Below the pieces are notes generated by a model. That model searched no databases, was not told the DNA's origin, and worked only from the letters and a program-made list of their open reading frames with translations. A stretch of DNA of 64,000 nucleotides from DT-110 sp030148525 (GTDB lineage Bacteria; Bacteroidota; Bacteroidia; Chitinophagales; Saprospiraceae): contig OZ245751.1 in assembly GCA_965227445.1 (NCBI GenBank), positions 5,022,001-5,086,000 of the forward strand, in the 5' to 3' direction. Positions within the stretch are counted from its first letter, which is position 1; the number at the start of each line of letters is the position of its first letter. Below, piece after piece: positions 42,541 through 51,078 of this stretch. The position numbers were made by a program, and so were the translations under genes.

Positions 42541-44767
42541 CCTGTTAATCACGCTGACCTCCTTACTGGCCCAATCACGGGCCTGCTTGCCCGATTACCG
42601 GTACGGACCACAAACCTATAGCTTTTTAAGACCCACCCTGGTCAATCCAACAATTGCTTCCGCTCCTTTTCTACTGCCCTTTCAGGAAATATTCGCAACC
42701 TACGGACGCCAGGACCGCCTGCAGGTGCGGACCAATCTGCAAGAGTGGCACGAACGGTTCTGCGAAATTCCCGATATCAATGATATGGGACGGCTGATCT
42801 ACCAGGCATCCATACGGGACCTCCAGGCCCTGGAAGGCGCTGTCCTGAATTCACGCCTGCCGGTCCCGATTTCGTTGCAGTCCAATAGCTTCGCCAGCTA
42901 TATCAAACGCCACGAGTGTAAAGAGACCGTGGAATACCTCATCTACGCCAAACGCTGTGAACCCTACGCCGTATTGGATGATCCCTGGGCCGATCGCCAA
43001 AAATACGTACCGGATATGCGCGACCTCATCGATCAGGGACTGCGACAATTTCGCCGAACGGAATCTCATTACTATCGTCTGCGCTACGCTTACCAAATCA
43101 TACGACTCGCTCATTATGCCCGGGAATACCAACGGGTATTAGACCTGTATGAATACCTGATGCCAAAAACGGATAATGACCCAAGCATCATCGAGTACTG
43201 GATTATGGGACATCGGGCGGGCGCTTTACGAGCACTGGGCCAGGAAGTAGAAGCCGCCTATTTATTCTCCCGGGTCTTTGAAGAATGTGCGGGTAAACGG
43301 GAATCAGCTTTTCAGTCCTTTCAGGTACGTAACGATGCGCAGTGGGAGGAACTCCTGAAGCGCTGCACCTCCCCCGAAGAGCAAGCCACCCTTTATGCCC
43401 TTCAGGCCCGCGGTGACAATGCGCGTATCATTGATGAGATGGAAGCCATATTTGCCCTGGACCCCGACAACCATCACCTGGAAGTACTTTTGGTAAAAGC
43501 AATGGCCCTCATGGAGGAAGAGTTTCTGGGAACTTCTTTTAATCGTTTTCGCCGTGAGAACAAACGCTATCACGACGTACCTGATCGTCGTGCCGGCCAG
43601 GAGTTGATACGCCTGCAGACTTTTGTTCGGCTGGTAGTGCGCAATCAGGAACCGGCCAATCCTATGCTCTGGGAAATCGCTCAGGGATACCTGGCGGTCT
43701 TGGCCGGTGACTTCTACGCGGCCACCGAACACTTCGAAGGACTGGAAGCGCGCACCCGCGACCCCAAATTAAAAAGCCAGTTAAAAGCCATGGAGCTGGT
43801 ACTCGAAATCGTTCGGATGGACGAACTCAACGACCGGATAGAGAATCGACTGGCGGAAATCCAATTCGACAACGCCACGTACCGCTCCTATCCTGATTTT
43901 CCGGACCTTGTGTACGATAAGCTCGTTTCGCTCTACGCCAATAATAATCAGGCCGGGAAGCTTTACCTCCTTCGCTACTCCTTCGATGATCTTTGGGTGA
44001 ACCCCGATATCCCCATCATCGACAGTCTGCTCATCCTCTCTGGCCAAACTAACCTCAATCGCATGGAGCGATCCCTCCTGCGGCAGGAAGCTAACCTGAA
44101 CTTACGCAACGATCTCTACAACCTAAAAGGAATGCTGCACCTGGCGCGGGGCAATCAGATACCGGCGATCGAAGCACTTAAGCAAATTGACAATGTTGCC
44201 AAGAACGACTACGCCCGCATCAATCCGTTTGAAGAGCGATTGATCGACTGTATTAACTGTGCCCGCCAGGATTCTTTCCGACGCTACAATCGGGAGCAAC
44301 TGATCAGCCGTTTTCAGGAGCTGGAATACGAAGCCCTGGCCGATCAATCCGTGGGAGCCCGTAACTTCTACCTGATTGGCCTGGCCCTCTATAATATGAC
44401 CTACTTCGGATACGCCTGGGAGGGGATGGATAATTTCCGGTCGGGCATCAGCCTCAAGGTGCGACCCACCGGATCTGACGCCAACGTGCGCCCGCATCCC
44501 AAATATCCCGACGGCAACCGGGAAGCCTTCGATTGCCAACCGGCCCTGAAGTATTTTGAAACAGCCCTGGATCTAGCCAATAACCCCGAACTCGCTGCGC
44601 GAGCTGCATTTATGGCCGCTAAATGTGAACAGAATCAGTATTTCGCCTACGGCGGAGAACGTACCTACCAGTATTTTACCCTTTTGCGTGAACAGTATTC
44701 CGGTACCAACTTTTACCAGCAAGCAATAGAAGAATGCGCATATCTGGAATACTTCGTAAATCGGTAA
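42503..44767 (+). CDS. Secreted TPR-like protein coupled to the preceding lipoprotein
   Basis: A 754-residue exported protein (signal MSFRKSVALSISLLITLTSL, cleavage near LAQS). Beyond it the sequence is almost wholly helical, with TPR-like pairs (YLIYAKRCEPYAVLDD; AGALRALGQEVEAAYLFSRV; RGNQIPAIEALKQIDNVAK) and no enzyme motif. A conserved-looking Cys pair near DCINCARQD might form a disulfide. It starts 38 bp inside the lipoprotein gene; ATG 42503 and 42506 are both possible. The pair probably acts together at the cell surface or periplasm. The function is unknown; I do not recognise the family. Confidence 0.75.
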   Translation: MMSFRKSVALSISLLITLTSLLAQSRACLPDYRYGPQTYSFLRPTLVNPTIASAPFLLPFQEIFATYGRQDRLQVRTNLQEWHERFCEIPDINDMGRLIYQASIRDLQALEGAVLNSRLPVPISLQSNSFASYIKRHECKETVEYLIYAKRCEPYAVLDDPWADRQKYVPDMRDLIDQGLRQFRRTESHYYRLRYAYQIIRLAHYAREYQRVLDLYEYLMPKTDNDPSIIEYWIMGHRAGALRALGQEVEAAYLFSRVFEECAGKRESAFQSFQVRNDAQWEELLKRCTSPEEQATLYALQARGDNARIIDEMEAIFALDPDNHHLEVLLVKAMALMEEEFLGTSFNRFRRENKRYHDVPDRRAGQELIRLQTFVRLVVRNQEPANPMLWEIAQGYLAVLAGDFYAATEHFEGLEARTRDPKLKSQLKAMELVLEIVRMDELNDRIENRLAEIQFDNATYRSYPDFPDLVYDKLVSLYANNNQAGKLYLLRYSFDDLWVNPDIPIIDSLLILSGQTNLNRMERSLLRQEANLNLRNDLYNLKGMLHLARGNQIPAIEALKQIDNVAKNDYARINPFEERLIDCINCARQDSFRRYNREQLISRFQELEYEALADQSVGARNFYLIGLALYNMTYFGYAWEGMDNFRSGISLKVRPTGSDANVRPHPKYPDGNREAFDCQPALKYFETALDLANNPELAARAAFMAAKCEQNQYFAYGGERTYQYFTLLREQYSGTNFYQQAIEECAYLEYFVNR

Positions 44768-44867
44768 CTTCTTTTTAATCGAGTGAATTCTCCTAAATTC
44801 GTATATCCGCCTATCTTTAGCTCCGAATTGCCCTAACCACCTATTTTCGAACCCTTAATTGAACCTC

Positions 44868-46484
44868 ATGAGCACTAAAAAACGTCCCACCGTTGCTTAT
44901 TTTTGCATGGAATACGGTCTGGACACCAGCCTAAAAACCTACGCTGGCGGACTGGGCATTCTGGCTGGTGATTATATCAAAGGAGCCAAGGACCACGATT
45001 TTCCCATGGTGGCCATTGGCATCAAATGGAAGCAGGGCTATACCGATCAGTACATCGATGAGAACGGCAAACCCTACGACTCTTACCACAATTACGAATA
45101 CGATTTTCTGGAGGATACCGGCGTAACCGTTACCGTAGACATCCGACGGGTGCCGGTCCAGTGTAAAGTCTGGAAGCTGGAGCAATTCGGTCACGTTCCA
45201 CTTTACCTGCTCGACACTGATATTCCCGGCAATAACGACGCCTGGATCTGCGGTCAACTCTACGGCTGGTTCGGCGAAGAGCGTATTGCCCAGGAAATGG
45301 TCCTCGGTGTTGGCGGTGTGCGCGCCCTGCGCGAACTGGGCATCGATATCGACATCTACCATTTCAATGAAGGTCATGCTCTCTTTGCCGGCTTCGAGCT
45401 GATGCGCGAACGAATGGAAGATGAAGGCATGCCTTTCGAGGAGGCCGTCGAAGCCACCAAACCCGAAGTAGCCTTCACCACCCACACGCCGGTTCTGCAG
45501 GGGAACGAGTCACATCCCATTGATCGCATTATGTACATGGGCGCCAATATGGGCCTCACCGAAAAACAACTGGAATCCCTGGGGGGAACTCCCTTTAATA
45601 TGACCGTAGGCGCCCTGCGTCTGTCCAAGATCACCAATGCCGTAGCGCAACTGCACGGGGAAACGGCCCAGGATATGTGGGCTCACGTGGATAACCGATC
45701 GGAGATCATCGCTATCACTAACTGTATTCACCTCCCTACCTGGGTCGACTCCGAGATGATCGACCGCGCTCAAAACGACGGTGACCTTTGGGAACGCCAC
45801 CAGGAAAACAAACGCGATACCATCGCCTTCATTAAGGAGCGCACCGGAGCCGAACTCGATCCCGATAAACTGCTGATCGGCTTTTCGCGTCGATTTGCCC
45901 CCTACAAGCGGGCTAACCTGATCTTCCAGAAACCAGAGATCATCGAGCCTTTCCTGAAAGACGGACGCATTCAGATTGTGTATTCCGGTAAAGCCCACCC
46001 CCTCGACGACACGGGTAAAGGACTGATCCGCAACGTGGTGGATATGGCCCGCAAATACCCAAAATCCGTAGTATTCGTAGAAAACTACGATATGGATACC
46101 GGCAAAGCCCTGACTCGTGGTACCGACGTGTGGCTCAATAACCCACGCCGCCCCAAAGAGGCCAGTGGCACCTCCGGCATGAAAGCAGCCATGAACGGCG
46201 TATTGAACTGCAGCATCCTCGATGGCTGGTGGCCTGAAGCCTGCGACCACGGTAAAAATGGCTGGCAATTCGGCGACGCCTTCGAAAGCGATAAAATTGC
46301 CGTTCAGGATGCCCACGACCTCGATGCGCTCTATCAGGTCCTCTTTGAAGAGGTTTTACCCACCTACTACGACAATCGCGACCAGTGGATTAGTATGATG
46401 CGCCAAAGCATCCTCGATACTCACGAGCGATTCGCAGTGAAGCGCATGCTGGAGGAATATTATGAAAAGATGTACCAGGTGTGA
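44868..46484 (+). CDS. glgP: Short-form alpha-glucan phosphorylase (GT35)
   Basis: Phosphorolysis of glycogen or maltodextrin to glucose-1-phosphate. The 538-residue protein is the short Thermotoga-like form, about 300 residues shorter than E. coli GlgP. It begins AYFCMEYGLDTSLKTYAGGLGILAGD, keeps NEGHALFAGFELM, the sugar-phosphate site GFSRRFAPYKRANL, and the PLP Lys block EASGTSGMKAAMNG with GWWPEACDHGKNGW after it. ATG 44868 (MSTKKRPTVAYF) is preferred over TTG 44859. No other glycogen genes are adjacent. Its TGA at 46482-46484 lies inside the first GGTGTGAGG repeat of the following array, so the repeat runs directly into the coding end. Confidence 0.9.
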   Translation: MSTKKRPTVAYFCMEYGLDTSLKTYAGGLGILAGDYIKGAKDHDFPMVAIGIKWKQGYTDQYIDENGKPYDSYHNYEYDFLEDTGVTVTVDIRRVPVQCKVWKLEQFGHVPLYLLDTDIPGNNDAWICGQLYGWFGEERIAQEMVLGVGGVRALRELGIDIDIYHFNEGHALFAGFELMRERMEDEGMPFEEAVEATKPEVAFTTHTPVLQGNESHPIDRIMYMGANMGLTEKQLESLGGTPFNMTVGALRLSKITNAVAQLHGETAQDMWAHVDNRSEIIAITNCIHLPTWVDSEMIDRAQNDGDLWERHQENKRDTIAFIKERTGAELDPDKLLIGFSRRFAPYKRANLIFQKPEIIEPFLKDGRIQIVYSGKAHPLDDTGKGLIRNVVDMARKYPKSVVFVENYDMDTGKALTRGTDVWLNNPRRPKEASGTSGMKAAMNGVLNCSILDGWWPEACDHGKNGWQFGDAFESDKIAVQDAHDLDALYQVLFEEVLPTYYDNRDQWISMMRQSILDTHERFAVKRMLEEYYEKMYQV

Positions 46485-46947
46485 GGTGTGAGGTTTGAGG
46501 TTTGAGGTAAGGTCAAAGGTCACCTCAAACCTCAAACCTATTACCTAGCCTCACACCCCAAACCTCAAACCTCAAACCTATTACCTAGCCTCACACCCCA
46601 AACCTCAAACCTCAAACCTATTACCTGGCCTCACACCCCAAACCTCAAACCTCAAACCTGGTACCTGGCCTCACACCCCAAACCTCAAACCTCAAACCTG
46701 GTACCTGGCCTCACACCCCAAACCTCAAACCTCAAACCTGTTACCTGGCCTCACACCCCAAACCTCAAACCTCAAACCTGTTACCTGGCCTCACACCCCA
46801 AACCTCAAACCTCAAACCTGTTACCTGGCCTCACACCCCAAACCTCAAACCTCAAACCTGTTACCTGGCCTCACACCCCAAACCTCAAACCTCAAACCTG
46901 TTACCTGGCCTCACACCCCAAACCTCAAACCTCAAACCTCAAACCTG
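46485..46947. repeat. GGTTTGAGG inverted repeat plus a 10-copy 40-bp tandem array
   Basis: AGGTTTGAGGTTTGAGGT (46491-46508) is an exact complement of ACCTCAAACCTCAAACCT (46522-46539) around 13 bases. The right arm opens an array of ten 40-bp units (46541-46940) plus a half unit at each end; each unit contains TTACCTGGCCTCACACCCC and two CAAACCT words. Units differ at only a few positions (ttacctagcc, gtacctggcc, final a or g). The array fills the whole gap between the glgP stop and the lectin-OmpA stop. There are no unique spacers, so it is not CRISPR. Confidence 0.95.
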
Positions 46948-46948
46948 T

Positions 46949-48028
46949 TTACACCCTTTCCTTAAACATCCGGACCTGAACCCAATTACCCGTCCGGGTG
47001 ACGGATTTTCCGTCGATGGTTTGGGTGCGGAAACGGCGCCCGAGGGATTGGAGGTGTATCCGTTCCGGGTCTACCCCCTTTTTCTCGAGGTAAGCTCTTA
47101 TCTGTTCCAGGCGTTGGTCCGTGAGGTCTTCTTCCCGGCCATCATTACCCGATTCATTACTGTTGGCGAAGAACTCGATGTCTTTATCCGGGTTTTCTTC
47201 CAGGAATAGTAGGAGACGATCCAATTCTTCGGTCTGATCGCTATTGAGTTGAATGCGACCCCGCCCAAAGGTCAACTTCTGAAGGTCGGCGATATTACCG
47301 TCGAGCAGTCGTCGTTTCACCGTGTATCCCAGCGTGGGCACATTAAAGGTTAACTGCTCGAAACACACTTCCTGCAGATTGTTGTATTTGCCGGTAGCGG
47401 CCGAAATACCCCAATAGATTTTATTGCCGCCCCGAAAGATGTCATTGATCATATCCACCCTCTCGGCGATCAGCTGTTTGCCGTCCATGTAAATGGTCAA
47501 CAGCTCGTCGGTGGGTTCCCAATTGATACGGAAAACGTGCAGTTCGCAGTCTTCCACGTTAGGGATACGGACGGGTTCCTTCAGGTTTTGGTAATGACTC
47601 ACATTGCCGTTAACCATCAGGGCTACGTGGTCTTCGGCCGGATCAGCTAAGTGGTAATTTTGCCAGGTATCGATCTCAATGCCCAGGGATGGTCGCAATC
47701 CACCAAAGCCCATTCCTTCACCTTTATAACCGGTGGGCACTTTCCGCGGAAGGAAGATAAAGACCATCCCGTCGGCCCCCTCCTCGTCCATGCATCCCAG
47801 GCGGAGGTTCATCTCCATTTCGAAGGGCTCAGTCAGGTCGACAGCCTGCCGGTACCACACAGTGCCGGATTCCCAATCGCGAGCCGTCGTTAACCGAAAG
47901 CAATTATTCCCCGTACTGCGAGTATCCCCCCCACCTTGGAGGTCGTTGGGATCCACCTGCAAATAGGTTTGGCCGAAAACAAAGGTGCAGAAAAACACGA
48001 ACAGGCATGACAGCTTCAGGATACGCAT
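46949..48028 (-). CDS. Secreted L-type-lectin / OmpA-like fusion protein
   Basis: A 359-residue exported protein with signal peptide (MRILKLSCLFVFFCTFVFGQ). Residues about 22-240 form a legume/L-type-lectin-like jelly roll (WYRQAVDLTEPFEMEMNLRL, GADGMVFIFLPRK, LGIEIDTWQNYH, HVFRINWEPTDELLTIYMDG), with a metal/sugar-site-like Asp in IDTW. The C-terminal ~100 residues are an OmpA-type peptidoglycan-binding fold (DIEFFANSNESGNDGREEDL, RLEQIRAYLEKKGVDPERIH). It may tether carbohydrate-binding activity to the cell wall. ATG at 48028 is used; the frame is open to 48094. Its stop is 2 bp from the end of the 40-bp array, which would form the 3' end of its mRNA. Confidence 0.83.
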   Translation of the reverse strand: MRILKLSCLFVFFCTFVFGQTYLQVDPNDLQGGGDTRSTGNNCFRLTTARDWESGTVWYRQAVDLTEPFEMEMNLRLGCMDEEGADGMVFIFLPRKVPTGYKGEGMGFGGLRPSLGIEIDTWQNYHLADPAEDHVALMVNGNVSHYQNLKEPVRIPNVEDCELHVFRINWEPTDELLTIYMDGKQLIAERVDMINDIFRGGNKIYWGISAATGKYNNLQEVCFEQLTFNVPTLGYTVKRRLLDGNIADLQKLTFGRGRIQLNSDQTEELDRLLLFLEENPDKDIEFFANSNESGNDGREEDLTDQRLEQIRAYLEKKGVDPERIHLQSLGRRFRTQTIDGKSVTRTGNWVQVRMFKERV

Positions 48029-48158
48029 ACGGGGGGCATTTTTCGAATTCAGGTACCAGGACCAAGCTAACAGGCTTTCGCCAAAAGCGTTCATCCCGAT
48101 ATAAAATACAAAAAAAGGATATCCCGTGCTTGGGCGGCGGTCGGTACAAAGGCCGTTT

Positions 48159-49196
48159 TCATCGAGAGATTCTGGCAGCAGCGTACATTCGTTCGATGAT
48201 ATCTACCACTTTCAACCCCTCCAGCGCATTGGTCGTTACCTGCTGCCGTCCCTTCAATACATCAACTACATTCTGAATCACGTAGTGATGATTAGCTGCC
48301 GATCCCTGATAAGGTCCGTAATCGTTAGGGGGATTAGCGGGCGGTAATGTGGGCATTTCATAGCCGGGGATATGGCAATACTCCACGTCGTTCATGTACT
48401 GTCCGCCAATTTTGATAGTACCCCGTTCACCGAGAATGGTGATGGTACTTTCAAAGTTTTTATCCACGGTAGCAGTAGAAAAACAAAGGTTACCCAGGCC
48501 CCCTGAATCAGTCAGGCGGAAAAGTACATTACCTGAATCTGCAAAGGGTACCGTGTCGCGGTGGCCTACATTCTCGTGGTCGGCATGCAAAATCTCCACA
48601 TCGCCAAGCAACCAATACAGGATGTCGATAAAGTGGGCAAACTGCGTATACAGTACACCTCCGTCCAATTCGGGATGACCGTGCCAGGCATGGGAGCCGC
48701 CAGACGGATCAGCATAATAGCGTTCATCCCGATTCCAAAAACAATTGATCTGTACCATCCGGATAGCCCCCAATTTACCGGCTTTGATTACGGCTTTTAA
48801 CCAGGCGATGGGGGGAGAATAGCGGTTTTGCATAACGCAAAATACCTGACGTGATCGCTGCAGGGCAGTGTGCAAAATACGCTCTCCCTCCGTCCGGCGC
48901 AGAGCCATGGGCTTTTCGATCACTACGTGCCGGCCAGCTTCCAGCGCCTGGATCGCATGGCGAGCGTGCCATCCGTTCGGCGTGCAAATACAGACTACAT
49001 CGACCTCCACATCGGAGGACAATAGTGCTTGCAAACTTTCGAAGTAAGGAACGGACCAATCGGTGGCTCCGACTTCTCCGGCAGGGCGTTCATCCGCCAG
49101 GGCAACCAGCCTTGCCTCCGGATGTCCATCGATGATGGTGGCGTGCCTGCGACCAATATGCCCGACTCCCAGCACCGCAAATCGTACGTCGTCCAT
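48159..49196 (-). CDS. Gfo/Idh/MocA oxidoreductase, WbpB/WlbA-like
   Basis: A 345-residue NAD(P)-dependent sugar oxidoreductase: Rossmann motif VLGVGHIGRRH (8-18), CTPNGWHARHAIQALEAG, EKPMAL, and a C-terminal substrate domain with HGHPELDGGVLYTQFAHFID. Together with the two genes before it (aminotransferase and hexapeptide acetyltransferase) it matches WbpB in the route to UDP-2,3-diacetamido-2,3-dideoxy-glucuronate: oxidation of the sugar C3. Starts 3 bp after the acetyltransferase stop, in the operon order aminotransferase, acetyltransferase, dehydrogenase. WbpA (UDP-GlcNAc 6-dehydrogenase) and WbpI are not in the window. Assignment is by motif and context. Confidence 0.87.
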   Translation of the reverse strand: MDDVRFAVLGVGHIGRRHATIIDGHPEARLVALADERPAGEVGATDWSVPYFESLQALLSSDVEVDVVCICTPNGWHARHAIQALEAGRHVVIEKPMALRRTEGERILHTALQRSRQVFCVMQNRYSPPIAWLKAVIKAGKLGAIRMVQINCFWNRDERYYADPSGGSHAWHGHPELDGGVLYTQFAHFIDILYWLLGDVEILHADHENVGHRDTVPFADSGNVLFRLTDSGGLGNLCFSTATVDKNFESTITILGERGTIKIGGQYMNDVEYCHIPGYEMPTLPPANPPNDYGPYQGSAANHHYVIQNVVDVLKGRQQVTTNALEGLKVVDIIERMYAAARISR

Positions 49197-49199
49197 AGT

Positions 49200-49769
49200 C
49201 TAGGATTCTGGTTCTACGTGATTGCCATCGACTAACCGGTACACCTGCTTGCTTTCCGGGCAAGTGGCTTTACCCCCGGCATCAAAATACAGGCGATGGC
49301 CATACGCGCTCATCCAGCCCACCTGTCGGGCGGGGTTGCCCACCACCAGCGCGTAATCAGGTACGTCGCGGGTGACTACGGCACCAGCCCCCACGAATGA
49401 ATAAGCACCCAATGTGCTGCCACAAACGATAGTAGCGTTAGCGCCGACAGAGGCTCCTCTGCGAACCATAGTTCTTTCGTACTGTCCCTTGCGAATTACA
49501 GCTGATCGTGGATTAGTAATGTTAGTGAATACCATGGATGGCCCCAGAAAAACGTCGTCCTCGCATACTACACCACTGTAAATGGATACATTGTTCTGAA
49601 CCTTGACATTATTACCCAACACCACATCGTTGGCCACGAATACGTTTTGCCCGAGGTTGCAATGCATTCCCAGACGCGCCCCCGGCATGATGTGGCAAAA
49701 ATGCCAAATGCGGGTTCCCTCACCAATTACGGCACCTTCATCCACTACGGCCGATTCGTGTACAAACAT
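49200..49769 (-). CDS. Hexapeptide acyltransferase, WbpD/WlbB-like N-acetyltransferase
   Basis: A 189-residue left-handed beta-helix acetyltransferase with isoleucine-patch repeats (VVDEGAVIGEGTRIWHFC, LGQNVFVANDVVLGNNVKVQ, GASVGANATIVCGSTLG). The motif FTNITNPRSAVIR and VGNPARQVGWMS are typical of WbpD/WlbB, which N-acetylate the 3-amino group of the 2-acetamido-3-amino uronic acid sugar nucleotide. It lies 12 bp after the aminotransferase stop and 3 bp before the oxidoreductase gene; the three form one operon for an envelope polysaccharide sugar. Confidence 0.9.
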   Translation of the reverse strand: MFVHESAVVDEGAVIGEGTRIWHFCHIMPGARLGMHCNLGQNVFVANDVVLGNNVKVQNNVSIYSGVVCEDDVFLGPSMVFTNITNPRSAVIRKGQYERTMVRRGASVGANATIVCGSTLGAYSFVGAGAVVTRDVPDYALVVGNPARQVGWMSAYGHRLYFDAGGKATCPESKQVYRLVDGNHVEPES

Positions 49770-49781
49770 AGGGTAGTGGGT

Positions 49782-50915
49782 TTAAGACCAGAACGACCGG
49801 ACCGTATCCGTAATGAATTGCAATGAATCTTCATCCAACTCAGAATGCATGGGCAGGGAGATTACCTGCTCGCACAGCTCGTGGGTTACGGGTAAGTGGG
49901 TAACATCCGTAAATCCTTTAAAGGCATCCTGCTCGTATAGGGGAACCGGGTAATAGATCATACTCGGAACACTTCGGTCACTCAGGTAACGTTGCAAATC
50001 GTCGCGACGGCCATCAGTAACCTTGAGGGTGTATTGGTGGAAAACGTGGTTGGATTTGGGTTCGCGTTTGGGGGTAACCAAGGCTGATACTCCACTCAGT
50101 GCCTCATCGTAGAAATCGGCGGCGCGGTTTCGGGCAGCGGCATAATTGTCGAGTTCGCGCAACTTGATATTCAAAACGGCAGCCTGGATGGAATCCAGGC
50201 GAGAATTCACCCCGACCATACCGTGGTAGTACCGACGCGTCTGTCCGTGATTGGCTACCATGCGCAGTTTTTGCCCGAGTTCGTCATCATTGGTCGTAAT
50301 GGCACCGCCGTCGCCGTAGGCGCCAAGGTTTTTAGAGGGGTAAAAGGAAGTACACCCGATGTGCCCAATAGTCCCCGTTTTCCGGGTACGCCCATCGGCA
50401 AAGGTATAATCAGCTCCAATCGCCTGTGCGTTATCTTCCACCACGAACAGACCGTGCTTTTTAGCGATTTCCATGATCGGCTCCAGATCACAGCTCTGCC
50501 CAAAAAGATTGACTGGTACAATAGCCTTGGTCTTTTCAGTAATAGCTGCTTCAATGATCTCGGGAGTAATATTAAAGGTTTCGGGATCTACGTCTACCAT
50601 AACAGGTTTAAGATGCAGTAGCGCAATCACTTCGGCAGTCGATACGTACGTAAAAGCAGGTACGATAACCTCATCGCCGGGCTGCAGGTCCAGGGCCATC
50701 AGGGCAATTTGCAGGGCATCGGTGCCATTGGCACAGGGAATAACGTGGGCAACTTGGTGATAGGCCTCCATAGATGCCTGAAAATCGCGTACCGCCGGGC
50801 CATTTATGTAGGCACACGACTCTAACACGTCTAGTACAGCCTGATCGATCTCAGGCTTTAATTTCAGGTACTGGGTCTTAAGGTCGACCATCTGAATATT
50901 GCGTGTCTGCTCCAT
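49782..50915 (-). CDS. DegT/DnrJ/EryC1/StrS aminotransferase, WbpE/WlbC-like
   Basis: A 377-residue PLP-dependent sugar aminotransferase. Key blocks: VIPCANGTDALQIALMALDL (phosphate site), IVPVNLFGQSCDLEPI, VVEDNAQAIGADY, and the PLP Lys in TSFYPSKNLGAYGDGGAI. It likely aminates the 3-keto-uronic acid UDP-sugar made by the oxidoreductase, as WbpE does. First gene of the wbpEDB-like operon; an exact -7 octamer TAACTTTG lies 17 bp before the ATG. The product sugar (a 2,3-diacetamido uronic acid) is common in O-antigen or capsule of other bacteria. Confidence 0.9.
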   Translation of the reverse strand: MEQTRNIQMVDLKTQYLKLKPEIDQAVLDVLESCAYINGPAVRDFQASMEAYHQVAHVIPCANGTDALQIALMALDLQPGDEVIVPAFTYVSTAEVIALLHLKPVMVDVDPETFNITPEIIEAAITEKTKAIVPVNLFGQSCDLEPIMEIAKKHGLFVVEDNAQAIGADYTFADGRTRKTGTIGHIGCTSFYPSKNLGAYGDGGAITTNDDELGQKLRMVANHGQTRRYYHGMVGVNSRLDSIQAAVLNIKLRELDNYAAARNRAADFYDEALSGVSALVTPKREPKSNHVFHQYTLKVTDGRRDDLQRYLSDRSVPSMIYYPVPLYEQDAFKGFTDVTHLPVTHELCEQVISLPMHSELDEDSLQFITDTVRSFWS

Positions 50916-50931
50916 GGTATTTCTTTTTGCG

Positions 50932-50939
50932 CAAAGTTA
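50932..50939 (-). promoter_or_regulatory. Promoter -7 element TAACTTTG for the wbpEDB-like operon
   Basis: An exact TAnnTTTG octamer on the minus strand, ending 16 bases before the ATG at 50915. No TTTG is present at the -33 spacing, so the match is partial. Confidence 0.45.
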
Positions 50940-51044
50940 GTAGAATCATACATTACATTCGTAATACTAACGTAATCCTACTTGGTTAAGGGCCCCGAGA
51001 AAAAATAGCTCGCCTGAAACCAGGAACTTAATTTTCTCCGCCCC

Positions 51045-51078
51045 CTTAGAAGCTGTTTGAATTCAAACAGCTTCTAAG
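51045..51078. repeat. Perfect 34-bp palindrome covering the lhgO stop codon
   Basis: CTTAGAAGCTGTTTGAA (51045-51061) is followed at once by its exact complement (51062-51078), with an EcoRI-type GAATTC at the centre and no loop. The right half encodes the last codons of lhgO (Leu-Glu-Ala-Val-stop on the minus strand). No T-run follows on either side. Confidence 0.9.

Noticed and set aside
46521..46940. The 40-bp periodic array as a CRISPR locus
   Set aside because: The whole unit repeats with no unique spacers, no cas genes are nearby, and one arm pairs with the units as an inverted repeat.
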